Assembly: GCF_003667315.2 (NCBI RefSeq)
Contig: NZ_RCTZ02000012.1
Span: 82,384 to 146,383, forward strand
Length of the DNA stretch: 64,000 bases
DNA from: Tropicibacter alexandrii
GTDB lineage: Bacteria; Pseudomonadota; Alphaproteobacteria; Rhodobacterales; Rhodobacteraceae
Direction: 5' to 3'
Position numbers and translations under genes: made by a program. Below the pieces are notes generated by a model. The model was not told the origin of the DNA and did not search any database. It worked only from the letters and a program-made list of their open reading frames with translations. Below, piece by piece: positions 35,901 through 45,194 of this stretch (the first letter of the stretch is position 1; each line of letters begins with the position of its first letter).

Positions 35901-37640
35901 ATGAACCTGTTTTCCGATATCCGCGCGCTGGTGATCGCCTCGATCGAGGCGCTGCAATCCGAGGGCACCTTGCCCACGGGCCTGACCCTCGATGCCGTCA
36001 CGACCGAACCGCCGCGTGACCCGGCCCATGGCGATATGGCGACCAATGCCGCGATGGTGCTGGCCAAACCGGCCAAGATGAAGCCGCGCGACATTGCCGA
36101 GGCGCTGGCGGTAAAGCTGTCCGCCGACGACCGGATTGCCAGCGCCGAGGTGGCCGGGCCGGGGTTTCTGAACCTGCGGCTGGCCAACAGCGTCTGGCGG
36201 GGGCTGCCGGGTGCGATCCTGAAGGCGGGCACCGAATACGGGCGCTCGACGATGGGGCAGGGGCTCCGTGTCAACGTCGAATATGTCTCCGCCAACCCGA
36301 CCGGTCCGATGCATGTGGGCCATGCGCGCGGCGCGATCGTGGGTGACGCGATGGCCAGCTTGCTGGCCTATGCGGGCTATGACGTGACCCGCGAATACTA
36401 CATCAACGATGGCGGCGCGCAGGTCGATGTGCTGGCGCGCTCGGTCTACCTGCGGTATTTGCAGGCCCACGGCCAAGACGTCGAATTCGCCGATGGCACC
36501 TATCCCGGCGAATACCTGATCGAGGTCGGCGAGGCGCTGAAGGCCAAGGTGGGCGATGCCTATCTGGACAAGGGCGAAGACGTCTGGCTGGCCGATGTCC
36601 GCGAATTCGCCACAGACGCCATGATGGCGCTGATCCGCGAGGACCTCGCGGCGCTTGGCGTGCACATGGATCACTTTTTTTCCGAAAAGTCGCTTTATGG
36701 CACGGGGCGGATCGAGGCGGCGATCGACAGCCTGCGCGACAAGGGCCTGATCTATCGCGGCGTGCTGGAACCGCCCAAGGGCAAGACGCCCGAGGATTGG
36801 GAACCGCGCGAACAGACCCTGTTCAAGTCCACCGCCCATGGCGACGACGTGGACCGCCCGATCATGAAATCGGACGGCTCGTGGACCTATTTCGCCCCCG
36901 ACATCGCGTACCACTATGACAAGGTGCAGCGTGGCTTCGACATGCTGATCGACATCTTTGGCGCCGATCACGGTGGCTACGTCAAACGTATGAAGGCCGC
37001 CGTCAGCGCGCTGTCCGAGGGCCGCGTGCCGCTCGACATCAAGCTGATCCAGTTGGTCAAGCTGTTCAAGAACGGTGAGCCGTTCAAGATGTCCAAACGG
37101 GCCGGGACCTTCATCACCCTGCGCGATCTGGTCGAGATGGTGGGGGCCGATGTGGCCCGGTTCCACATGCTGACCCGCAAATCCGACGCGGCGCTGGATT
37201 TCGACTTCGACAAGGTGGTCGAGCAGTCCAAGGAAAACCCGGTTTTCTATGTCCAATACGCCCATGCCCGGATCTGCTCGGCGCTGCGCAAGGCCGCCGA
37301 GGCCGGTGTCGACGTCTCCGATGCGACGCTGGCAGAGGTGACGCCGGACCTGAGCCATACGGCCGAGGTCGCCTTGGCCGCCAAGCTGGCGGAATGGCCG
37401 CGTCTGGTGGAAATCGCCGCGCGCACGCATGAACCGCACCGCATCGCCACCTACCTGTCGGAACTCGCATCCGACCTGCACGGGTTGTGGAATCAGGGCA
37501 AGGACACGCCAGAGATGCGCTTTGTCCAGGATAGCCCCGATGCCACACAGGCGAAAATTCTGCTCGTACGCGCCACGGCGGTTGTGATTTCCGCCGGTCT
37601 TGGTATCTTGGGCGTGACGCCGGCAGAAGAAATGCGCTGA
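35901..37640 (+). CDS. argS: Arginyl-tRNA synthetase
   Basis: Charges tRNA-Arg; class I synthetase, 579 residues. The N-terminal tRNA-recognition domain is followed by the HIGH-equivalent HVGH at residues 138-141 ([19 protein letters not shown]), the catalytic core with [17 protein letters not shown], and the KMSKS-equivalent KMSKR at 396-400. A helical anticodon-binding domain ends the protein. The start at 35901 (MNLFSDIR) has TTGGAGCG upstream; an upstream TTG at 35850 is also in frame but lacks support. Confidence 0.95.
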   Translation: MNLFSDIRALVIASIEALQSEGTLPTGLTLDAVTTEPPRDPAHGDMATNAAMVLAKPAKMKPRDIAEALAVKLSADDRIASAEVAGPGFLNLRLANSVWRGLPGAILKAGTEYGRSTMGQGLRVNVEYVSANPTGPMHVGHARGAIVGDAMASLLAYAGYDVTREYYINDGGAQVDVLARSVYLRYLQAHGQDVEFADGTYPGEYLIEVGEALKAKVGDAYLDKGEDVWLADVREFATDAMMALIREDLAALGVHMDHFFSEKSLYGTGRIEAAIDSLRDKGLIYRGVLEPPKGKTPEDWEPREQTLFKSTAHGDDVDRPIMKSDGSWTYFAPDIAYHYDKVQRGFDMLIDIFGADHGGYVKRMKAAVSALSEGRVPLDIKLIQLVKLFKNGEPFKMSKRAGTFITLRDLVEMVGADVARFHMLTRKSDAALDFDFDKVVEQSKENPVFYVQYAHARICSALRKAAEAGVDVSDATLAEVTPDLSHTAEVALAAKLAEWPRLVEIAARTHEPHRIATYLSELASDLHGLWNQGKDTPEMRFVQDSPDATQAKILLVRATAVVISAGLGILGVTPAEEMR

Positions 37641-37713
37641 CAAAAGCCACTCTGCCGCGTCTGGACAGGCAATGTGCGCGGGCCTTCCCGCGCCCCATTC
37701 AAGAGCAGACGTT

Positions 37714-37733
37714 CTGACAGGGCACCCTGTCAG
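37714..37733 (+). promoter_or_regulatory. Hairpin covering the ribosome site of the SPOR-domain gene
   Basis: CTGACAGG at 37714-37721 pairs perfectly with CCTGTCAG at 37726-37733 (loop GCAC). The last stem bases overlap an AGGAG at 37732-37736, 13 bases before the ATG. A closer GAGGCAG is free. The structure might modulate translation or may be an argS transcript end; no T-run is present. Confidence 0.4.
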
Positions 37734-37749
37734 GAGACAAGAGGCAGAG

Positions 37750-38739
37750 ATGGCGGATTACACCTATGACGGGGCCTATCGCGGGTCCCATGAAGGGGCT
37801 TATCGGGCCCCTGCGTCCCGTGGGGGGGCGTCTTTCGCGAATATCGCCGGTGCGGTGGTATCGCTGGGTCTTGTGGTGGGTGTTGGCGTCTGGGGGTATG
37901 GCGTGATGTCGCGCGATGTGTCGGGGGTCCCGGTGGTGCAAGCCATGGCCGGGCCGATGCGCGTGGCACCGCAGGACCCGGGCGGCGAATTGGCCGATCA
38001 TCAGGGGCTTGCGGTCAATGCCGTGGCAGGCAATGGCGCCGCCGAGGCGCCCGCCGACCGGTTGGTTCTGGCCCCGCGCCCGGCGGGGCTGGGTGCCGAT
38101 GACGTGGCGCTTGGGGCTTTGACCTCCGAGGAGGCGAAGCCGCCCGTGCCCGCCTCCATGGCGACCAATGCCGAGATCATAGAGCTTTCGGCCCCCGAGA
38201 TCGCAGAAGACGACCCGGTTCAGGCGCTCGCCAACCAGCTGGCCGCCGGGGCGGCACCGCTTCAGGACCTCGATATCGAGGATGCCCCGCAGGTGGTGAC
38301 CGAACTCAACGACTCGCTGGCCGAGGAGGTCGACGAGCCGATCTATACCGGGCCGGGTCTGGCGCGCAGCTTGCGTCCGCGCCTGCGGCCCACCGGCCTG
38401 AGCCAAGTCGCGCCGGTTTCGGTCGATGCGGCCGTGGCGGCCGTCGCCGCGCCGATGACGCAGGAACTGGACGTGGCCAGCATCGAGGCCGGCACGCGGC
38501 TGGCGCAGATCGGGGCCTTTGACAGCGTCGAGAGCGCGCGCGCCGAATGGCAGCGGCTCGAGGGGCGGTTCGGCGACTATCTCGACGGCAAGAACCGCGT
38601 CATTCAAAAGGCATCGAGCGGGGGGCGGACTTTCTACCGCCTGCGCGCCGAGGGCTTTGCCGATCTCAGCGATGCTCGCCGCTTCTGCGCGTCCTTCGTG
38701 GCGCAGAATGTCGACTGCATCCCCGTGGTGCATCGGTGA
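37750..38739 (+). CDS. SPOR-domain membrane protein
   Basis: 329 residues. A cytoplasmic head rich in Tyr/Gly/Ala (YTYDGAYRGSHEGAYRAPASRGGASFA) is followed by one membrane span (ANIAGAVVSLGLVVGVGVWGYGVM), a long acidic proline/alanine-rich periplasmic stretch, and a C-terminal SPOR domain from about residue 250 (RLAQIGAFDSVESARAEWQRLEGRFGDYL to YRLRAEGFADLSDARRFCASF). SPOR domains bind denuded septal peptidoglycan, so a role in division-site wall remodelling is likely. The next gene, nagZ, overlaps it and recycles wall fragments, supporting that context. The start at 37750 is chosen for the nearby GAGGCAG. Confidence 0.85.
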   Translation: MADYTYDGAYRGSHEGAYRAPASRGGASFANIAGAVVSLGLVVGVGVWGYGVMSRDVSGVPVVQAMAGPMRVAPQDPGGELADHQGLAVNAVAGNGAAEAPADRLVLAPRPAGLGADDVALGALTSEEAKPPVPASMATNAEIIELSAPEIAEDDPVQALANQLAAGAAPLQDLDIEDAPQVVTELNDSLAEEVDEPIYTGPGLARSLRPRLRPTGLSQVAPVSVDAAVAAVAAPMTQELDVASIEAGTRLAQIGAFDSVESARAEWQRLEGRFGDYLDGKNRVIQKASSGGRTFYRLRAEGFADLSDARRFCASFVAQNVDCIPVVHR

Positions 38740-39740
38740 GCCGTTTCGCCGCGGCCATCTATGGCTGCGAAGGAGAACGTCTGAGCCATGACGAGGCGCG
38801 CTTCTTTGCCGAGGCGCGCCCCTTCGGTTTCATCCTGTTCAACCGCAACCTTGGCGGGCGCGCGCAAATCCGCGCGCTGTGCGACGACCTGCGGCAGGCG
38901 GCGGGATATGATGCGCCGATCTTCATCGATCAGGAGGGCGGGCGCGTGCAGCGCCTGCGCGCACCCTTGGCCACCGACTGGCTGCCACCTTTGGAGGATG
39001 TGCAGCGCTTCGGCCCACGGGCCGAGCGCGCGATGGAGTTGCGCGCGCAGATCATCGCGCTTGAACTGCGGGGCTTGGGTCTAAGCGGCAATTGCGTGCC
39101 CTGTCTGGACATCGCGCGGCCCGACACACATCCCGTGCTGCGCAATCGCTGCTACGGAGAAGACCTTGAGACGGTTGTGAAAATCGGTCGCGCGGTGCTG
39201 CGTGGCACGCAGGCGGGCGGGGTCTTGCCGGTGATCAAGCACATGCCGGGCCATGGATTGGGCACGCTGGACAGCCATCTGGAATTGCCGCGCGTGACGG
39301 CCTTGCTGGACGCGTTGGACCGCACCGATTTCGCCGCGTTCAAGGCCTTTGCCGATGCGCCGCTTGGCATGTCGGCGCATCTGGTGTTCGAGGCGCTCGA
39401 CCCGCGCCCGGCGACGATCTCGCCGGTGATGATCGGGTTGATCCGCCAGCGGATCGGCTTTGACGGCCTGTTGATGACCGACGACATCAGCATGGAGGCG
39501 CTGTCCGGCAGCGTGGCCGAGCGGGGGCGCGCGGCGCTGGATGCGGGTTGCGATCTGGTGCTGCACTGTAACGGCGATCTTGACGAGATGCGCGCCCTGC
39601 ACGGTGCCATTGATCGCATGACAGAAGCGGCACAAACCCGCGCGCAGGCTGCGCTTGCGACGCGGGCCTACCCCGCCAATCTTGACATCGCGCACCTGAG
39701 ATCAGAGTTTGACGCTTTGTTGACCAGCGCCACCGCATGA
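38736..39740 (+). CDS. nagZ: Beta-N-acetylhexosaminidase
   Basis: A cytoplasmic GH3 enzyme that removes GlcNAc from recycled muropeptides. 334 residues from a GTG start that overlaps the SPOR gene stop (GTGA). Motifs: GFILFNRNLGG, IFIDQEGGRVQRL, the general acid/base loop KHMPGHG at 168-174 and the nucleophile region MTDDISMEAL at about 247-256. Its stop overlaps the scpA start (ATGA), so cell-wall recycling and condensin genes are on one transcript, as in many alphaproteobacteria. Confidence 0.92.
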   Translation: MSRFAAAIYGCEGERLSHDEARFFAEARPFGFILFNRNLGGRAQIRALCDDLRQAAGYDAPIFIDQEGGRVQRLRAPLATDWLPPLEDVQRFGPRAERAMELRAQIIALELRGLGLSGNCVPCLDIARPDTHPVLRNRCYGEDLETVVKIGRAVLRGTQAGGVLPVIKHMPGHGLGTLDSHLELPRVTALLDALDRTDFAAFKAFADAPLGMSAHLVFEALDPRPATISPVMIGLIRQRIGFDGLLMTDDISMEALSGSVAERGRAALDAGCDLVLHCNGDLDEMRALHGAIDRMTEAAQTRAQAALATRAYPANLDIAHLRSEFDALLTSATA

Positions 39741-40534
39741 CAGAGACCGACCCTCAGGACAGCCTTCCCCTTTCCGTGACAGACCGCCTCGCCGCCGAGG
39801 CGTTCGTCATCGACGTGGACGGGTTCGAGGGGCCGCTGGACCTGCTGTTGAACATGGCGCGCACGCAGAAGGTCGATCTGCGCAAGATTTCGATCCTCGC
39901 GCTGGCGCGGCAATACCTCGCCTTTGTCGAGCAGGCCAAGGCGCTGCGGCTGGAACTGGCGGCGGATTATCTGGTGATGGCGGCGTGGCTGGCCTTCCTG
40001 AAATCCCGCCTGCTGCTGCCCCCGGACCCGACCGAAGAAGGCCCGTCGGGCGAGGAACTCGCCGCGCATCTGGCCTTTCAGCTGGAACGCCTGCAAGCCA
40101 TGCGCGAGGCTGCCGCGCGGCTGATGGCGCGCGACCGGCTGGGGCGCGACTTCTTTGCGCGCGGCCTGCCCGAGGACATGCAGCGCGTGCGCCGGGTGCG
40201 CTATACGGCGACGCTGGTCGACCTGATGAAGGCCTATTCCCGCATCCGCACCCGCGACGAATTCCGCCCCTTCGTGATGGACCGCGACAAGGTGTTCACG
40301 ATGGAGCAGGCGCTGGAGCGGATGCGCGGGCTGATCGGTTTCGCCGGCGAGTGGACGGACCTCGGCAGCTACCTGCCCGACGGGTGGGAGGATGACCCGG
40401 TGAAATGGCGCAGCGCCACGGCGGCGACCTTTGCCGCCAGTCTCGAACTGGTCAAGGAAGGCAAGGCCGTCCTGAAACAAAGCGATACCTTTGCGCCGAT
40501 CCACGTGCGCCGCAGGGAGAGCCGCAATGAGTGA
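39737..40534 (+). CDS. scpA: Segregation and condensation protein A
   Basis: The kleisin subunit of the SMC-ScpAB condensin that compacts and segregates the chromosome. 265 residues. The N-terminal kleisin helices start with FEGPLDLLLNMARTQKVDLRKISILALARQYLAF, followed by LAADYLVMAAWLAFLKSRLLLPP. The start overlaps nagZ by four bases and the end overlaps scpB by eight. No SMC gene is in the window. Confidence 0.94.
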   Translation: MTETDPQDSLPLSVTDRLAAEAFVIDVDGFEGPLDLLLNMARTQKVDLRKISILALARQYLAFVEQAKALRLELAADYLVMAAWLAFLKSRLLLPPDPTEEGPSGEELAAHLAFQLERLQAMREAAARLMARDRLGRDFFARGLPEDMQRVRRVRYTATLVDLMKAYSRIRTRDEFRPFVMDRDKVFTMEQALERMRGLIGFAGEWTDLGSYLPDGWEDDPVKWRSATAATFAASLELVKEGKAVLKQSDTFAPIHVRRRESRNE

Positions 40535-41174
40535 GATCGAGCCCGCCGACAGCCTGTTCGACGCGCCGCCCATGGCAGAACAGGAACGCATGGTCGAGGC
40601 GATCCTCTTTGCCAGCGCCGAACCCGTGACGGTCAAGGAATTGTCCGACCGGATGCCGCATGGCTGCGACGCGGGCGCGGCGCTTGTGCATCTGGAAAAG
40701 CGCTATGAGGGGCGCGGCGTACGGCTCGTGCGTGTGGGCGAGGCTTGGGCCTTTCGCACCGCGCCGGACCTTGGCTTCCTGATGCAGCGCGAGACGGTCG
40801 AACAGCGCAAGCTGTCCCGCGCCGCGATCGAGACGCTGGCGATCATCGCCTATCACCAGCCTGTCACTCGCGCCGAGATCGAGGAAATTCGCGGCGTGTC
40901 CGTGTCGCGCGGCACCGTCGACCAGTTGCTGGAAATGGACTGGATCCGCTTCGGGCGCCGCAGGCTGTCGCCGGGGCGGCCCGTGACCTTTGTGGTCACC
41001 CAGACCTTCCTTGACCATTTCGGGCTGGAAAGCGCGCGCGATCTGCCGGGGCTGGCGGAATTGCGCGCCGCCGGTCTGCTGGAAAGCCGCCCCGCGCCGT
41101 TTGGCAGCAGCCCGGACGACGACGATGACGAGGTCATCGACGACGAGGGGCAGGGCGACATGTTCGAGGATTAG
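40527..41174 (+). CDS. scpB: Segregation and condensation protein B
   Basis: The winged-helix dimeric partner of ScpA. 215 residues with two winged helices: EAILFASAEPVTVKELSDRMP, then LSRAAIETLAIIAYHQPVTRAEIEEIRGVSVSRGTVDQLLE and RRLSPGRPVTFVVTQTFLDHFGL. The C-terminal tail is highly acidic (SSPDDDDDEVIDDEGQGDMFED). The start at 40527 has AGGGAGA upstream and overlaps scpA. Confidence 0.94.
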   Translation: MSEIEPADSLFDAPPMAEQERMVEAILFASAEPVTVKELSDRMPHGCDAGAALVHLEKRYEGRGVRLVRVGEAWAFRTAPDLGFLMQRETVEQRKLSRAAIETLAIIAYHQPVTRAEIEEIRGVSVSRGTVDQLLEMDWIRFGRRRLSPGRPVTFVVTQTFLDHFGLESARDLPGLAELRAAGLLESRPAPFGSSPDDDDDEVIDDEGQGDMFED

Positions 41175-41266
41175 GCCCGTCCCGGCAGGGTGCAGAAAAC
41201 ACCCGGTCGGGGCCTGAAATCCGCCGTGTTTCCTGCTATATTGGTGCAAAAGCAGTGAGGCAGGAC

Positions 41267-41473
41267 ATGAACGCGAACCAGATTTTCAACATGATCATGC
41301 GCATGGTGATGCGCAAGGCGATCAACAAGGGCATCAATGCCGGGGTCAAGAAGATGGGCCGGGGCGGTGGCGCAGCCCGCGGTGGCGCATCCGAAGGTGG
41401 CGCCGACACCAAGAAACAGATCCGGCAGGCGCGCCGCGCCGCGAAACTGGCGCAGCGTGGCGGTCGGATGTGA
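41267..41473 (+). CDS. Small basic protein of unknown function
   Basis: 68 residues, read from ATG at 41267 (MNANQIFNMIMRMVMRKAINKGIN); a GTG at 41255 would add four. The N-terminal half is methionine-rich and amphipathic. The C-terminal half is basic with Gly/Arg/Lys runs (KKMGRGGGAARGG, RQARRAAKLAQRGG). No known domain is visible. Its stop codon abuts the convergent dCTP deaminase stop directly (TGA then TCA). It may be nucleic-acid or membrane associated, from composition only. Confidence 0.65.
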   Translation: MNANQIFNMIMRMVMRKAINKGINAGVKKMGRGGGAARGGASEGGADTKKQIRQARRAAKLAQRGGRM

Positions 41474-42550
41474 TCAGCTCTTGAAATGTTTGGACAGTTT
41501 CAGGCCTTGCCCTTGGTAGTTCGAGGCAATTCCCGACCCATAAAGCTGGGCGGGAATTTCCGACATGCGTTCATAAACGAGCCGCCCGACGATCTGCCCG
41601 TGTTCCAGCACGAAAGGCGCCTCGTGGCAGCGGACCTCCAGCACGCCGCGCGCGCCTGAGCCACCCGCCGGGGCATGGCCGAAACCGGGATCGAAGAACC
41701 CGGCATAATGCACGCGGAACTCGCCGACCATCGCCAGATAAGGGGCCATTTCGGCGGCATAGCCCGGTGGGATATGCACCGCCTCGCGGCTGACAAGGAT
41801 ATAGAACGCGCCGGGATCGAGGATCAGCTGCCGCTCGGTGCTGTGCAGCGGGTCCCAGAAATCAGCGGCGTCATAGGCGCCGATCCGATCAAGGTCGATC
41901 ACGCCGGTATGCGGTTTGGCGCGGTAGCCGACAAGGTCGCCCGCGCCCGGTTCTAGATCGACGGAAAAACCCAAGCCCTCGCCGATCACCGGGGTGCCGC
42001 CCGACACCAGCGTCTGCGCCTCGTGCAACTGCGCCAGTTCTGAATCGGTCAGAACCGAGCGGCCACGGCGAAACCGGATCTGGTTCAGCCGCATGCCGGG
42101 GCGCACCAGCACGGAAAACGAACGGGGGCAGATCTCGGCATAGAGCGGGCCGTCATAGCCCTGCGGAATGCGGTCGAATTCGACCCCGCCATCGGTGATG
42201 ACACGGGTCAGCAGGTCAAGCCGCCCGGTCGAGCTTTTGGCATTGGCGATGGCTTGGATGTCGTCGGGCAGGCTGAGATGTTCCATCAGCGGTACGACAT
42301 AGACGCAGCCTTTTTCCAGCACGGCCCCGGGGCCAAGGTCGATGCGGTGCATCTCGAACTCATCGAGCCGGTCGGCAACGCTGCGGCCATGTCCGGCAAG
42401 GAAAGAGGCGCGCACGCGGTAGGCGACGGTGCCCAGCCGCAGGTCGAGGCTGGCGGGCTGGATCTGCCCCTCGACAAAGGGCTGGTCCGCGCCAAGCGCC
42501 TTGCTGGCGATCAGGCTTTCGATCTGCTGGCTGGCCAATACCCCGGTCAT
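41474..42550 (-). CDS. dcd: 2'-deoxycytidine 5'-triphosphate deaminase, long (two-domain) type
   Basis: Converts dCTP to dUTP for thymidylate synthesis. 358 residues, about twice the length of the E. coli Dcd, with two dUTPase-like halves. The first contains QIQPASLDLRLGTVAYRVRASF, ANAKSSTGRLDLLTRVITDGG and GYDGPLYAEICPRSFSVLVRPGMRLNQIRF. The second contains ILDPGAFYILVSREAVHIPPGYAAEMAPY and HYAGFFDPGFG, ending GRLVYERMSEIPAQLYGSGIASNYQGQGLKLSKHF. The start at 42550 has GGAGAGG upstream. This long form is common in alphaproteobacteria. Confidence 0.9.
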   Translation of the reverse strand: MTGVLASQQIESLIASKALGADQPFVEGQIQPASLDLRLGTVAYRVRASFLAGHGRSVADRLDEFEMHRIDLGPGAVLEKGCVYVVPLMEHLSLPDDIQAIANAKSSTGRLDLLTRVITDGGVEFDRIPQGYDGPLYAEICPRSFSVLVRPGMRLNQIRFRRGRSVLTDSELAQLHEAQTLVSGGTPVIGEGLGFSVDLEPGAGDLVGYRAKPHTGVIDLDRIGAYDAADFWDPLHSTERQLILDPGAFYILVSREAVHIPPGYAAEMAPYLAMVGEFRVHYAGFFDPGFGHAPAGGSGARGVLEVRCHEAPFVLEHGQIVGRLVYERMSEIPAQLYGSGIASNYQGQGLKLSKHFKS

Positions 42551-42615
42551 GTGCCTCTCCTCGTTGGGTATCAAGGCTTTAGCAATGGCTGCGCCCGAGG
42601 GGAAGCAGATACGCG

Positions 42616-42641
42616 AAAGCCCCGCACGAGGCGGGGCTTTT
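42616..42641. terminator. Terminator downstream of tRNA-Pro
   Basis: A perfect 10-bp stem, AAAGCCCCGC at 42616-42625 and GCGGGGCTTT at 42631-42640, loop ACGAG. It lies 11 bases beyond the 3' end of the minus-strand tRNA gene. Confidence 0.75.
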
Positions 42642-42651
42642 CAGGGTGTTT

Positions 42652-42728
42652 TGGTCGGGCTAGCAGGACTCGAACCTGCGACCTTCCGTCCCCCAGACGG
42701 ACGCGCTACCAGGCTGCGCTATAGCCCG
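42652..42728 (-). tRNA. tRNA-Pro (anticodon GGG)
   Basis: 77 nt. The acceptor stem CGGGCTA/TAGCCCG is perfect, with discriminator A and an encoded CCA. The D arm GCGC/GCGC, the anticodon arm TCCGT-CTGGGGG-ACGGA and the T arm GCAGG-TTCGAGT-CCTGC all pair. Loop positions 34-36 read GGG, which decodes CCC and CCU proline codons. Confidence 0.97.
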
Positions 42729-42792
42729 ACTTGTGCGCCGTTCATACTGGTTTTCAGGGCAGGGGCAAGCCCTTGCGGCAGAAAATTTTCGC

Positions 42793-43782
42793 TCAGTTGG
42801 TGCGGGCTTCGACGCCGCGTTCCGCGAGGGCGCGCAGGGCCGGAAGATGTTCGGCCAAGGCGTCGCGCTGCGCGGTCGAAAGACCGTTCAGGCGGGCGAT
42901 CCGGTCCAGCAAGCCCCGGGGCGCGGCATCGGGCCGCGCCGGTTCTGGCTCGGACGGGGCGGGGGCCTCGGCAAAGAAGTCGCCCGGCTCGGACAGGGGC
43001 TCTGCCTCCGGTTCGCTGGCTTCCGGCAGGTCCGACGCCTCGGGCGATTCGGATGCTGTGACATCCACAGGCGCGCTGTCACCCTCGGGGAGCGCCGCAG
43101 GCTCGGCGCCTGCATCTTCGCTGGCACGCGGGTCTGGCGCCTCGGCGGCCTGATGCGCGACAGAATCACCGTCTGCTGGCGGGGTAATGGGCGCCTCGAA
43201 GCCCGTGTCGTCGATCATCTCGGCAGCTTCGGGCTGTGCCTCAAAGGCGGGTTGTGCGGGTTCTTGAGCCTGAGAGAGCGGGGGCGTGTCGTCCTCGACC
43301 GCCGGACTGTCCAAGCTGTCGTCGCTGGCAACACCCTCCGGCTCGGGCGCCTCTTCCACCTCGGACACCGGGTCCGCGACCATCGGTGTCGAAGGCTCAT
43401 CAGTGGAGCCCGCGTCGGTTTCGGCGCGGAAGGCCACCACCTCGCCCGTCATATCCTCGACCTCGGTGAAGGGCGCGTCCTCGATCATTTCGGCACCTTC
43501 ATCCTCGTCCACGGGGTCCGACAGGGCCGAGACATGCTTGACCCCCTGTTCGCGCAGCACCTTCTGCACGCCCTTGATGGTCATCCCGTCATCATGCAGC
43601 AACTTCTTGATTCCGCCCAACAATTCCATGTCGGCCGGGCGATAGTAGCGGCGGCCACCGGCGCGTTTGACGGGTTTGACCTGCGTGAACTTGCTTTCCC
43701 AGAAGCGCAGGACATGGGCCGGAGTTTCCAGCCAGTCCGCCACTTCGGTGATCGTGCGGAACGCGTCGGGAGACTTGGGCAT
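42793..43782 (-). CDS. MerR family regulator with long acidic tail
   Basis: 329 residues. The first ~75 form a MerR winged-helix DNA-binding domain ([69 protein letters not shown]). The remaining ~240 residues are very acidic and rich in Pro, Ala and Glu, without cysteine-based metal sites and probably disordered. This architecture next to ihfA and fabH/plsX is typical for alphaproteobacteria. Its effector is unknown. Confidence 0.88.
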   Translation of the reverse strand: MPKSPDAFRTITEVADWLETPAHVLRFWESKFTQVKPVKRAGGRRYYRPADMELLGGIKKLLHDDGMTIKGVQKVLREQGVKHVSALSDPVDEDEGAEMIEDAPFTEVEDMTGEVVAFRAETDAGSTDEPSTPMVADPVSEVEEAPEPEGVASDDSLDSPAVEDDTPPLSQAQEPAQPAFEAQPEAAEMIDDTGFEAPITPPADGDSVAHQAAEAPDPRASEDAGAEPAALPEGDSAPVDVTASESPEASDLPEASEPEAEPLSEPGDFFAEAPAPSEPEPARPDAAPRGLLDRIARLNGLSTAQRDALAEHLPALRALAERGVEARTN

Positions 43783-43796
43783 GACCTGCCTCGCCC

Positions 43797-44099
43797 TCAG
43801 CCCTTGTTGCCGGCGGCGACGCGGTCCTTCATCAGATGCGATGGACGAAATGTCAGGACGCGGCGCGGCTGGATCGGGACCTCTTCGCCGGTCTTGGGGT
43901 TGCGACCGACGCGGGCGGCCTTTTCGCGGACCGAAAAGGTGCCGAAAGACGATATCTTGACCTGCTCGCCATCGACCAGTGCGTCGGACATATGTTGCAG
44001 GACAGCCTCGACCAAATCGGCGCTTTCATTGCGCGACAGGCCCACCTCGCGAAACACCGCTTCGCTCAGATCCATGCGTGTCAGGGTCTTGTCGCCCAT
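43797..44099 (-). CDS. ihfA: Integration host factor subunit alpha
   Basis: A DNA-bending nucleoid protein, 100 residues, the normal length. The HU/IHF fold shows [37 protein letters not shown], the [39 protein letters not shown] arm signature and a short tail. The start at 44099 has a GGGGGATGAAGG region upstream. It lies between fabH and the MerR gene on the same strand. Confidence 0.95.
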   Translation of the reverse strand: MGDKTLTRMDLSEAVFREVGLSRNESADLVEAVLQHMSDALVDGEQVKISSFGTFSVREKAARVGRNPKTGEEVPIQPRRVLTFRPSHLMKDRVAAGNKG

Positions 44100-44219
44100 A
44101 CCTTCATCCCCCTCGATGTTTGGCGCCAGCTTAATGATGCCAAAACCCAAGTCAATATCAATGGCTTGCGGGACGGAATTTAGGCGAATTTCGAGGCAAA
44201 TTACGCGCGACGGTTGCGA

Positions 44220-45194
44220 TTACCAGCGCAGCACGACCGCGCCCCAGGCCAGCCCGCCGCCAATCGCTTCGGTCACAACCAGATCGCCCGGCTTGATCTG
44301 GCCACGGGCCTTGCCCACGGACAGCGCAAGCGGAATCGACGCGGCAGAGGTGTTGCCGTGATCCTGAACGGTGACGACGACGCGATCCATCGACAGGCCC
44401 AGCTTTTTCGCGGTGCCCTGAATGATGCGGATATTGGCCTGATGCGGCACGACCCAGTCGATATCGGACGCCGCGAGCCCGGCCTTGTCCAGCGCGGTGG
44501 TGGCCGTGGCGGCCAGCTTTTCCACAGCATGGCGGAAGACGGCATTGCCCTGCATGCGCAGGTAGCCGGTGGACTGGGTCGAGACACCCCCATCGACATA
44601 AAGCAGGTCGCGGTGGCGCCCGTCGGAATTCAGATCGGTCGACAGGATGCCGCGATCGCTGGCCTCGCCCGTACCTTCTTGTGCTTCCAGCACAAGCGCG
44701 CCGGCCCCATCGCCGAACAGCACGCAGGTCGACCGGTCCGTCCAGTCCATGATCCGGCTGAAGGTCTCGGCGCCGATGACCAGCACGCGTTTCGCCTGAC
44801 CGGACAGGATCAGCGCGTTGGCATTGGTCAGGGCAAATACGAACCCGGCGCACACGGCCTGCACGTCGAAGGCAAAGCCGCGCGTCATGCCAAGGCTGGC
44901 CTGCACCATGGTCGCGGCGGAGGGGAAGGTCAGGTCGGCGGTCGAGGTGGCGACGATGATGGCGTCGATATCCCCAGCCTCCAGCCCGGCATCGGCCAAA
45001 GCGGCCTGTGCGGCCCGGGTGGCAAGGTCAGAGGTCGGCTGACCCTCGGCTGCGAAATGGCGGCGTTCGATGCCAGAGCGGGAGCGAATCCATTCGTCGG
45101 TCGTATCCAGCGTCTTTTCGAATTCGGCATTCTCGACCACGCGGTCGGGAAGGTAGTGGCCCACACCGATGACGGTGGCGCGTGTCGTGCTCAT
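44220..45194 (-). CDS. fabH: Beta-ketoacyl-ACP synthase III
   Basis: Starts fatty acid synthesis by condensing acetyl-CoA with malonyl-ACP. 324 residues. The catalytic triad is visible as C115 (VQAVCAGF), H251 (VVPHQANIRI) and N281 (DHGNTSAAS). The start overlaps the plsX stop by four bases. The order plsX-fabH-ihfA-merR is a conserved lipid/nucleoid cluster. Confidence 0.96.
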   Translation of the reverse strand: MSTTRATVIGVGHYLPDRVVENAEFEKTLDTTDEWIRSRSGIERRHFAAEGQPTSDLATRAAQAALADAGLEAGDIDAIIVATSTADLTFPSAATMVQASLGMTRGFAFDVQAVCAGFVFALTNANALILSGQAKRVLVIGAETFSRIMDWTDRSTCVLFGDGAGALVLEAQEGTGEASDRGILSTDLNSDGRHRDLLYVDGGVSTQSTGYLRMQGNAVFRHAVEKLAATATTALDKAGLAASDIDWVVPHQANIRIIQGTAKKLGLSMDRVVVTVQDHGNTSAASIPLALSVGKARGQIKPGDLVVTEAIGGGLAWGAVVLRW

